Assembly (NCBI RefSeq): GCF_014656295.1
Contig: NZ_BNCD01000001.1
Coordinates: forward strand, 701,348-765,347
Origin: Streptomyces sulfonofaciens
Lineage (GTDB): Bacteria; Actinomycetota; Actinomycetes; Streptomycetales; Streptomycetaceae
Reading direction: 5' to 3'
Length of the DNA: 64,000 bases
Below the pieces are notes generated by a model. It did not search any database, was not told where the DNA came from, and saw only the letters and a program-made list of their open reading frames with translations. Of the stretch, positions 1-6,961 are shown in pieces. Numbering within the stretch: position 1 is the first letter of the stretch; each line of letters opens with the position of its first letter. Both the position numbers and the translations under genes were made by a program.

Positions 1-110
1 CCCGCGCCGGAGCCGCGCGACGGACCAGCGCAGGGAACCGCGCCCCGCACCTGCGCCGCGGACCGCACCCCGTACTTCCAGCATGTACCCCCAGCATCCC
101 TCCTGGGCCG

Positions 111-1793
111 CTACTCGTCGATCGCCGCGCCGTACGCCGCGCCGCGGTACGCCGCTCCGAGCGAACCAGCCCCGTACGTCCACGCGCCCTTGGTGGTGAT
201 GCCGCCGGAGGCCGCCGGGAGGAGCCAGGCCGCGCCGTTGCCGGCGTTCTCGCCGGGTGCGGCGGCCACCAGGTCGAAGCGGCCGTCGGCGTTCGGGTCC
301 GCGAGCCGTACCTGCGCGCCCCAGCGGTCGCCGTCCTCGGCGGTGCCCGGAACGTGCGGGGTGTCCTGGGACCATGTGTGCGCCCCGGTGCCCGTGAGGC
401 CGTCGGGTGTGCCGTGCAGGACCGTCACCGAGCCGGCGTCGACGGCTGCGTCCCCGGTGCCGGGTGCCAGGTCCTCGCCGGGTGCGCCGACGGCCACGTC
501 CGCGTAGCCGTCCCCGTCGGAGTCGCCCACCGAGACGTCCGCGCCCCAGGCGTCGCCGCGCTCGGCGGTGCCGGGGACGTGTGCGGAGTCCTGGGTCCAG
601 TGCTGGACGCGCGTGTCGGGGCCCGGGCCGCCGGGGCCGCCGTAGTGCACGGTGACCACGCCGGCACCGGGCTGCTCCCCGGCGCCCCCGTCCTGGCCCG
701 CGGCGGTGGCGGTGGTGGCGGCGGTGGCGTCAGCGGCGTCCGTGGGGCCGGTGGCGTCCAGCTCGCCGGTGACCAGGTCGTCGTAGCCGTCGCCGTCGAT
801 GTCGCCGGAGGCGGCGACGGGGCCGCCGGGCAGGTCGTGCGTCCAGACCGGTCCCTCGACGCCGCCGGCCAGGTACGCGGACCAGCCGCGCCCGGGGCCG
901 TCACCGGTCGGGCCGTCACCGGTCGGGCCGTCACCGGTGGTGACCCCGGAGACCACCAGGTCGGCGAAGCCGTCGTTGTCGTAGTCCCCGGTGGTCAGGG
1001 AGCGCGGGGCGAACGCGCGCCGGCCCTCGCCCGCCCCGGCCCCGGCACCCCGCGCGACCCCCTGTCCCGCGACCCCCTGGCCCGCGGTTCCCGTCCCCGC
1101 GGTCGCCGTGCCCATGGCCGACGGCCGCAGCGTCCCGCGGCCCCGGGTGAGGGCCCCGTCGCCCGCCCCACCGCCGCCGGGCGCGGCCTCGTAGGTGAAG
1201 AGCCGCACGTCGGAGCGGTCGAGCACCGCGAGGACGTCCCCGGGGGTGGCGCCGCTGAGCCGGGCCGCGGTGACGGCGGAGCCGAAGTGGCCCCCCTTCG
1301 TGGCGGCCACAGGCGCGAGCCAGGTGCTGTCGGGGCCCCTCAGGCCGTCCGGGGAGCCCCACAGGATGAGCACGCCGCCCGCGTCGGCCACCCCGGAGAA
1401 GTCGTCGCCCGGGATGCCGACGATCGCGTCGTCGTAGCCGTCGGAGTCCAGGTCGCCGCTGGCCACGGCGGTCCCGAAGCCGTCGCCCGGCTGCGCGGGG
1501 CCCGCGACGCCGGGCGTGGCCCTGCTGATGGCACGCGCGTGGACGGTGCCGATGCCCCTCGGTGAGCCGTACTGCACGGTCACCAGCCCCGCGCCCCGGG
1601 ACCCGGCGGCGGCCGCGCCGGGCGCGCCGATGAGGACGTCCTCGAATCCGTCGCCGTTGAAGTCGCAGTTGCGGTCGTTGGCGTGCGTGCCGCCGGGGGT
1701 TCCGGCGGAGGCGGCCGGCGCGGCGGCGATGGCGGCGCCCGCCAGCAGCAGGAACGAGGCCGCGGCTGTCGCGGCCGAGCGGTAGGTACGCAC
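111..1793 (-). CDS. Secreted FG-GAP (integrin alpha-like beta-propeller) repeat protein
   Basis: About 560 aa. The open frame extends further upstream, but the GTG at 1793 is chosen because GGGAG lies 6 nt before it and the next residues form a signal peptide (VRTYRSA, hydrophobic core SFLLLAGAAIAA, cleavage near ASAG). The mature part carries at least six FG-GAP blades with calcium-binding loops of the DxDxDGxxD type (DFNGDGFED, DLDSDGYDD, DYDNDGFAD, DIDGDGYDD, DSDGDGYAD, DPNADGRFD). Each is followed by a strand like LVTVQYGSPRG. A Gly/Ala-rich insert with short GVAGQ/TGDGP repeats interrupts the propeller around the middle. Family members are extracellular or wall-associated ligand-binding proteins; the ligand is unknown. 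It stands alone on the minus strand. Confidence in family is high, in role low. Confidence 0.85.
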   Translation of the reverse strand: MRTYRSAATAAASFLLLAGAAIAAAPAASAGTPGGTHANDRNCDFNGDGFEDVLIGAPGAAAAGSRGAGLVTVQYGSPRGIGTVHARAISRATPGVAGPAQPGDGFGTAVASGDLDSDGYDDAIVGIPGDDFSGVADAGGVLILWGSPDGLRGPDSTWLAPVAATKGGHFGSAVTAARLSGATPGDVLAVLDRSDVRLFTYEAAPGGGGAGDGALTRGRGTLRPSAMGTATAGTGTAGQGVAGQGVARGAGAGAGEGRRAFAPRSLTTGDYDNDGFADLVVSGVTTGDGPTGDGPTGDGPGRGWSAYLAGGVEGPVWTHDLPGGPVAASGDIDGDGYDDLVTGELDATGPTDAADATAATTATAAGQDGGAGEQPGAGVVTVHYGGPGGPGPDTRVQHWTQDSAHVPGTAERGDAWGADVSVGDSDGDGYADVAVGAPGEDLAPGTGDAAVDAGSVTVLHGTPDGLTGTGAHTWSQDTPHVPGTAEDGDRWGAQVRLADPNADGRFDLVAAAPGENAGNGAAWLLPAASGGITTKGAWTYGAGSLGAAYRGAAYGAAIDE

Positions 1794-1993
1794 GTACGGC
1801 TCCCAGGGTCCGGTGTGGGCCGGGCTGTGCTGCGGATGGCGCTGCCGGACGGGGCCCGTTCCCGACCGGCGTCTGTACGACGCCGGGTGGGCGGCAAGGG
1901 TTGCACGGGGGGTGCGGGGTGTGCGGGGTCCCCGGGGTGGTGCGCCGGGGTGAGGGGGGCGTGTGCCGGTGCTGTGCGCCAGGGCCCTCGCGT

Positions 1994-2019
1994 GGGGCGC
2001 CCCTGGCATGGGGCGCCCC
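1994..2019 (-). terminator. Hairpin downstream of etfD
   Basis: Two copies of TGGGGCGCCCC, each itself palindromic, are separated by 5 nt. They can pair into an 8-bp or longer G+C stem just after the etfD stop. There is no T tract, as is common for Streptomyces terminators. Confidence 0.45.
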
Positions 2020-2025
2020 GGTCCG

Positions 2026-4584
2026 CTACTCCACCGGCTCCGGCCTCGCTCCTTCGGAAGCCGCGGCCCCACCCTCCGGACCGGAACCGGAACCGGAAGC
2101 GGAACCGGAACCGGTGCCCGTGCCGGTGCCGGAACCTGTCCCGGAACCGGAGCCACTGGCACGCCCGGCGCCGCCACCGCCTGCACGGCCCCCGTCCCCG
2201 GCACCGTCCCCGTCCCCGGCGCCGTCCGCGGAACCGCCCCCGGCACCGTCCGCGGCCTCGTCCTCGTCCTCGTCGGGAGCCTTCTTCACGGAGTCGAGCA
2301 GGAGCTGGGCCACGTCCACGACCCTGAGCGACTCCTTGACGGCCACCGCGGTGGCACCGCCCGCACCGCCGGCCCCGCCCGAGCCGGCGGCACCCGTCGC
2401 ACCAGCCGTCCCGGCCGTCACGGACTCGGCCGCGGCCTTCTTGCCGTTGACCGAGTCCGTCAGCATGACGAGGCAGAACGGGCAGGCCGTCGAGATGATG
2501 TCCGGGTTCAGGGACAGCGCCTCGTCCACGCGCTCGTTGTTGATGCGCTTGCCGATCCGCTCCTCCATCCACATCCGGGCCCCGCCGGCGCCGCAGCAGA
2601 AGCCGCGCTCCTTGTGGCGGTGCATCTCCTCGTTCCGCAGGCCCGGCACCTTGGCGATGATCTCGCGCGGCGGTGTGTAGACCTTGTTGTGGCGGCCGAG
2701 GTAGCACGGGTCGTGGTAGGTGATCAGGCCCTCCACCGGCGTGACGGGGACCAGCTTGCCCTCGTCGACCAGGTGCTGGAGCAACTGGGTGTGGTGGATC
2801 ACCTCGTACTCGCCGCCGAGCTGCGGGTACTCGTTGGCGAGGGTGTTGAAGCAGTGCGGGCAGGTCGCGACGATCCTCTTGGTGGACCTGGGCTTCCTGT
2901 TCGCGGGGTCGGGGTTGCCCTCGTCGTCCGGTTCCTCGCCGAACGCCATGTTCAGCGAGGCGACGTTCTCCATGCCGAGCTCCTGGAACAGCGGCTCGTT
3001 GCCGAGGCGCCGCGCGGAGTCACCGGTGCACTTCTCGTCGCCGCCCATGATCGCGAACTTCACGCCGGCGATGTGCAGCAGCTCGGCGAACGCCTTGGTG
3101 GTCTTCTTGGCCCGGTCCTCCAGGGCGCCGGCGCAGCCGACCCAGTACAGGTAGTCGACCTCGGTGAGGTCCTCGACGTCCTTGCCGACCACGGGCACGT
3201 CGAAGTCGACTTCCTTGACCCACTCAAGCCGCTGCTTCTTGGCGAGCCCCCAGGGGTTGCCCTTCTTCTCCAGGTTCTTGAGCATCGTCCCGGCCTCGCT
3301 GGGGAAGGCGCTCTCGATCATCACCTGGTAGCGGCGCATGTCGACGATGTGGTCGACGTGCTCGATGTCGACGGGGCACTGCTCGACGCAGGCGCCGCAG
3401 GTGGTGCAGGACCACAGCACGTCCGGGTCGATGACGCCGTTCTCCTCCAGCGTCCCGACGAGCGGCCGCTCGGCCTCGGCGAGCGCGGCTGCCGGCACGT
3501 CGCGCAGTTGCTCCTCGGTGCCCTTCTCCTCGCCCTCGGCCGTCTTGCCGCCGCCCGCGAGCAGGTAGGGCGCCTTGGCGTGCGCATGGTCGCGCAGGGA
3601 CATGACCAGCAGCTTCGGCGAGAGCGGCTTGCCGGTGTTCCAGGCCGGGCACTGCGACTGGCAGCGGCCGCACTCGGTGCAGGTGGAGAAGTCCAGCAGG
3701 CCCTTCCAGGAGAAGTGCTCCACCTGGCTGACGCCGAAGACGTCGTCCTCGCCGGGGTCGGTGAAGTCGATCGGCTCACCGGCCGACGTCATGGGCGACA
3801 GCGCCCCCAGCGCCGTGCCGCCGTCGGCCTCCCGCTTGAACCAGATGTTCGGGAAGGCCAGGAAGCGGTGCCAGGCCACGCCCATGTCCGTCTTCAGCGC
3901 CACCGTGATCATCCAGACGAAGGATGTGCCGATCTTGATCAGGGCGACGAGGTAGACGAGGTTCTGCAGCGTGCCGAGGTCCAGGCCCCGGAAGGCGGCG
4001 ACCAGCGGGTACGAGACCAGGTACGACGCCTCGTAGCCGGTGACGTGGTGCAGGGCGCCCTCAAGGCCGCGCAGGGTGAGGATGCAGAGTCCGATGATCA
4101 GGATGACGGCCTCGACGAAGTACGCCTGACCGAAATTGGATCCCGCGAAGCGGGACTTCCGCCCGGCGCGGCCGGGCAGCGAGAGCTGGCGGATCACGAT
4201 GAGCGTGAGGATGCCGAGCGTCGTCAGGATGCCGATCAGCTCGACGAAGACCTCGTACGGAGCCCAGTCGCCGATCACCGGCAGGGCCCAGTCGGCCACG
4301 AAGAGCTGGCCGAAGGCGTTGACGAGTGTCAGGACGAGGGTGAAGAAGCCCACCGCCACGAACCAGTGCGCGACGCCGACCACGCCCCACCTGTTCATCC
4401 GCGTGTGGCCCAGGAACTCCCTGGCCAAGGTGGCGGTGCGCTGTGCCGGCTGGTCGGTCCTGGTCCCTGCGGGCACCGGCTGGCCGAGCCGCACGAAGCC
4501 GTAGATCTGCGCGACGGCCCTGGCGAACAGGGCCACGCCGACCACGGCGAGGACCAACGACACGATGATCGCGGCGAGTTGCAT
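2026..4584 (-). CDS. etfD: EtfD-like membrane Fe-S oxidoreductase (heterodisulfide reductase-related)
   Basis: 852 aa. The ATG at 4584 follows GAGGAG and opens directly into a membrane segment (IIVSLVLAVVGVALF). The first 250 residues hold about five membrane helices. Two 4Fe-4S clusters follow: CTECGRCQSQCP at residues 302-312 and CTTCGACVEQCP at 393-403. Two CCG-type cysteine-rich modules come next, with motifs YWVGCAGALED, CPHCFNT, DPCYLGRHN and FCCGAGGARMW. This is the architecture of mycobacterial Rv0338c/EtfD, which reoxidises the electron-transfer flavoprotein of fatty-acid beta-oxidation and passes electrons to quinone. That function is by family inference. The last ~105 residues are not family-typical: an acidic stretch and then Gly/Ser/Thr-rich repeats encoded by ggaaccggaa-type DNA. 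A palindrome lies 37-51 nt upstream of the start and may be a TetR-type operator. Confidence 0.85.
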   Translation of the reverse strand: MQLAAIIVSLVLAVVGVALFARAVAQIYGFVRLGQPVPAGTRTDQPAQRTATLAREFLGHTRMNRWGVVGVAHWFVAVGFFTLVLTLVNAFGQLFVADWALPVIGDWAPYEVFVELIGILTTLGILTLIVIRQLSLPGRAGRKSRFAGSNFGQAYFVEAVILIIGLCILTLRGLEGALHHVTGYEASYLVSYPLVAAFRGLDLGTLQNLVYLVALIKIGTSFVWMITVALKTDMGVAWHRFLAFPNIWFKREADGGTALGALSPMTSAGEPIDFTDPGEDDVFGVSQVEHFSWKGLLDFSTCTECGRCQSQCPAWNTGKPLSPKLLVMSLRDHAHAKAPYLLAGGGKTAEGEEKGTEEQLRDVPAAALAEAERPLVGTLEENGVIDPDVLWSCTTCGACVEQCPVDIEHVDHIVDMRRYQVMIESAFPSEAGTMLKNLEKKGNPWGLAKKQRLEWVKEVDFDVPVVGKDVEDLTEVDYLYWVGCAGALEDRAKKTTKAFAELLHIAGVKFAIMGGDEKCTGDSARRLGNEPLFQELGMENVASLNMAFGEEPDDEGNPDPANRKPRSTKRIVATCPHCFNTLANEYPQLGGEYEVIHHTQLLQHLVDEGKLVPVTPVEGLITYHDPCYLGRHNKVYTPPREIIAKVPGLRNEEMHRHKERGFCCGAGGARMWMEERIGKRINNERVDEALSLNPDIISTACPFCLVMLTDSVNGKKAAAESVTAGTAGATGAAGSGGAGGAGGATAVAVKESLRVVDVAQLLLDSVKKAPDEDEDEAADGAGGGSADGAGDGDGAGDGGRAGGGGAGRASGSGSGTGSGTGTGTGSGSASGSGSGPEGGAAASEGARPEPVE

Positions 4585-4620
4585 GAAGGCTCCTCGAACC
4601 TGCGCGAGCGGATTACCAAG

Positions 4621-4635
4621 CCGCTTACTAAGCGG
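4621..4635. promoter_or_regulatory. 15-bp palindrome, possible TetR-family operator for etfD
   Basis: CCGCTTACTAAGCGG is a perfect 7+1+7 palindrome in the etfD leader. It is nested in an outer TTACC...GGTAA pair. TetR regulators of acyl-CoA metabolism often use operators of this size and composition; that assignment is inference. Confidence 0.45.
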
Positions 4636-4689
4636 TAACTTATGTAGTCCGTTCGAGAGTACCCAGTTCTTGCGTCGCACTGTAGCCGT

Positions 4690-4930
4690 GGGGCGGTGAT
4701 CTGCGTCGTGGATCTTCTGCGTCGTGGATCTTCTGCGCTGTGGGTGGGGTGCGTTGTGGGTGGGCTGCGCTGCGGGTGTCCGGGTTGCGGGTGGTCCGGG
4801 TTGTGGGTGGGCTGCCTCGTGGGTGGTCCGCGCTGTGAGCGGCCCGCGTTGTGGGTGGTCCGGGTTGTGGGTGGTCCGCTTGTGGGTGGTCCGTGCCGCG
4901 GAAGGTCCGCCTTGCGGATGTGCGGTGCGG
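4690..4930. repeat. Degenerate GTGGGTGGTCCG-type repeat array
   Basis: The gap 4585-4966 between two minus-strand genes holds the etfD leader. Beyond it lies a run of imperfect 10-16 bp repeats built on GTGGGTGGTCCG and GTGGATCTTCTGCG. No gene is seen. The array lies just downstream of the phosphatase stop codon. Confidence 0.6.
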
Positions 4931-4966
4931 ATGTGCGGTGGGGCAGCCGGGGGCCGGGCGGTGGCG

Positions 4967-6121
4967 TCACCGCGGGTGGCGGGGGCGGCCGGGGCCCGGG
5001 GGCGGTCCGCGGGACGGTACCGGGGCGCGGCAGAGCGCGACGAGGGCGGCGTCGTCGGCCAGCCGCCCGCCCGCGTGACCGAGCAGATCGCGCCGTACGC
5101 GGTGCAGCAGCGCTTCCGGCGGATCGTCCGTCCACTGCGCGGCACGCTCGGCGAACGGGTAGAACGCGCCGTCGCCGTCGCGGGCCTCGACGACACCGTC
5201 CGTGTACAGGAGGAGGGTGTCCCCGGGCTCGAAGGAGAGGTCGAGCTGGCTGCCCGCATCGCCGGCCCCGCCGACGCCGAGCGGCGGCGAGGGGTCCACG
5301 TCGGGCACGCTGACCGGGCGCCCGCGGCTGAGCAGCAGCGGCGGTGGGTGCCCGCAACTGGTCAGGCGCGTGACCGGGCGGTCGTCGGGGATCTCCAGGA
5401 GCAGGACGGTGGCGAAGCGCTCGCCGGCCTCCTCGGTCGGCTCGAAGTCGGCCAGATAGCGGGTGACGCTCCTGTCCAGGGCGCGGGCCAGCCGGGGCAG
5501 GGTGCTCTGCTCGTGGGCCGCCTCCCGGAAGGCGCCGAGCACGAGGGCGGCCTCGCCGACGGCGGGCAGGCCCTTGCCCCGTACGTCGCCGATCATCACG
5601 CGGGTGCCGTGCTCGGTGCGGGTCGCGGCGTACAGGTCGCCGCCGATCTGGGCCTCGTCCTCGGCGGCCAGGTACAGGGAGGCGACCCGCAGTGGCCCGA
5701 GCCGCTCCGGCAGCGGCCACAGCAGCACCTGCTGTGCGGCCTCGGCGACGGACCGTACCTGCGCGAGCTGTCTGCTGCGCCGCTGCCGCACCACCGAGAA
5801 CGACCAGATGAGGGCGGACAGCACCGCGATGGTCGGGATCTGCACCAGGTGGTTGGTGGTGGTGAGCCCGCCGTGCCACTGCGCGATGACCACCTGGGCC
5901 ACCGTGGCCAGCACGCCGATGAACGCGACCCTGCGTGGCCCGGCGAACGACGGCGTGAGCGCCGGCGCGATCACCAGCGCGGGCCCCAGGTGGACGGTGT
6001 CGGGGGTGCGGATGTCCACCACCGTGATCACCGCGATGAGCACAATCGGTATCAACAGCAGCACGGTGCCCGATGGCCACGACTGCCGCACCCCGGCAAA
6101 CCGCCGCCGGAAGTCCACCAC
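4967..6121 (-). CDS. Membrane PP2C-type (SpoIIE/RsbU) serine phosphatase
   Basis: About 384 aa from the GTG at 6121. GGTGGA abuts this GTG, and a second GTG follows at 6118; the frame is open further upstream but would run into the terminator palindrome, so the start is uncertain. Residues ~15-120 contain four or five hydrophobic helices (VLLLIPIVLIAVITVV, LVIAPAL, FIGVLATVAQVVIA, ALIWSF). A cytoplasmic PP2C/SpoIIE domain follows, with the metal-binding motifs IGGDLYA, IGDVRGKGLPAVGEA, SCGHPPPLL, LLLYTDGVVEARD and the terminal Asp pair in LADDAALVAL. Such proteins dephosphorylate anti-anti-sigma factors in partner-switching cascades. No anti-sigma partner is adjacent, so its target is unknown. 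It is a close paralogue of the phosphatase at 34.7-36.1 kb. Confidence 0.85.
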   Translation of the reverse strand: MVDFRRRFAGVRQSWPSGTVLLLIPIVLIAVITVVDIRTPDTVHLGPALVIAPALTPSFAGPRRVAFIGVLATVAQVVIAQWHGGLTTTNHLVQIPTIAVLSALIWSFSVVRQRRSRQLAQVRSVAEAAQQVLLWPLPERLGPLRVASLYLAAEDEAQIGGDLYAATRTEHGTRVMIGDVRGKGLPAVGEAALVLGAFREAAHEQSTLPRLARALDRSVTRYLADFEPTEEAGERFATVLLLEIPDDRPVTRLTSCGHPPPLLLSRGRPVSVPDVDPSPPLGVGGAGDAGSQLDLSFEPGDTLLLYTDGVVEARDGDGAFYPFAERAAQWTDDPPEALLHRVRRDLLGHAGGRLADDAALVALCRAPVPSRGPPPGPGRPRHPR

Positions 6122-6231
6122 TCCACCGTGCACGGTGGGACGGCAGCCGACAAACGCAACGCACACACCGGGCGCGCCCGGGAACGTTCCCGCCGGACAT
6201 CCCTTCCGGCTGTCCGCCGGCGCGGCGGACA

Positions 6232-6275
6232 CGGAAGAAGCCCTCGCCGGAGATCTCCGGCGAGGGCTTCTTCCG
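6232..6275 (-). terminator. Perfect 44-bp palindrome after the tRNA cluster
   Basis: Two 22-nt arms (CGGAAGAAGCCCTCGCCGGAGA and its exact complement) join with no spacer. It lies directly 3' of tRNA-Phe on the minus strand and upstream of the phosphatase start, so it probably insulates the two units. Confidence 0.75.
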
Positions 6276-6288
6276 TACAACTCTCTTG

Positions 6289-6362
6289 TGGCTGGGGCCG
6301 GGGTCGAACCGGCGACCTTCCGCTTTTCAGGCGGACGCTCGTACCAACTGAGCTACCCAGCC
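6289..6362 (-). tRNA. tRNA-Phe(GAA)
   Basis: The minus strand folds into a full cloverleaf: acceptor GGCTGGG/CCCAGCC, anticodon loop CTGAAAA (anticodon GAA), T-arm GCCGGTTCGACCCCGGC and discriminator A. CCA is not encoded. It is the last gene of a Glu-Asp-Phe cluster. Confidence 0.97.
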
Positions 6363-6385
6363 ACGCGGTTCACGGGGAACCGCAG

Positions 6386-6460
6386 CGGTCCTGACGGGAT
6401 TTGAACCCGCGGCCTCCACCTTGACAGGGTGGCGAGCACTCCAAACTGCTCCACAGGACC
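6386..6460 (-). tRNA. tRNA-Asp(GTC)
   Basis: Acceptor GGTCCTG/CAGGACC, anticodon stem CCACC/GGTGG with loop CTGTCAA (anticodon GTC), T-loop GGTTCAAATCC and discriminator G. It is the middle gene of the Glu-Asp-Phe cluster. Confidence 0.97.
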
Positions 6461-6505
6461 AAGCTTCGTGGTTTCGCGGGACTTAGTCTCGCACACCATG
6501 ACGCG

Positions 6506-6578
6506 TGCCCCCAACGGGATTCGAACCCGTGCTACCGCCTTGAAAGGGCGGCGTCCTAGGCCGCTAGACGATGAGGGC
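6506..6578 (-). tRNA. tRNA-Glu(TTC)
   Basis: Acceptor GCCCTCA pairs with TGGGGGC, the anticodon stem is CCGCC/GGCGG with loop CTTTCAA (anticodon TTC), and the discriminator is A. It is the first gene of the cluster, behind the promoter at 6623-6652. Confidence 0.97.
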
Positions 6579-6622
6579 TATCGGCCCGCCTGGGCGCTTC
6601 TCAGCGCGTCGGGGACGAGAGA

Positions 6623-6652
6623 AGCATATGGGATGGCGGTTGGGATCGCCAA
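6623..6652 (-). promoter_or_regulatory. Vegetative promoter of the tRNA Glu-Asp-Phe operon
   Basis: On the minus strand TTGGCG and TATGCT are separated by 18 bp, about 45 nt upstream of tRNA-Glu. This matches a HrdB-type promoter. Confidence 0.65.
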
Positions 6653-6961
6653 AACGGTTTACGGAGGGGTGGACGGCCCCGCGCGGGCGCTCGACGGCGG
6701 TCACCGGGGGCTCCTCGCGGTCCCCGGGCGCTCCCAGGCGCCTCCCGATGGTTACGGGTGCCTTCGAGCGCCCGCGCCGGGCCTGTGGGCGCCTGCGGAG
6801 CGGGGTCGGTGGGGCTGGCGGGGGCCGGCGGGGCCTGGGGGGCCTGGGGGGCCTGGACCCAGCCGGGCGCGGGTCACCAGGTCAGCCGGGGGCTGCCTGT
6901 CCGGGGCCTACCGGGGTCGGCGCGGTGTCCGGGCCGGAGGGGGCACGTGCGGTCGGCGGGC
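6653..6961. other. Intergenic, no gene seen
   Basis: The gap between the tRNA promoter and the stop codon of the phosphoesterase holds G-rich degenerate repeats (GGGGCCTGGGGGGCCTGG and similar). No coding signal or RNA is recognised. Confidence 0.5.

Noticed and set aside
4585..4681. Extended start of EtfD at the upstream GTG (RRKNWVLSNGLHKLPLSKRL...)
   Set aside because: That frame would translate the operator palindrome; the ATG at 4584 has a better RBS and begins at the membrane helix.
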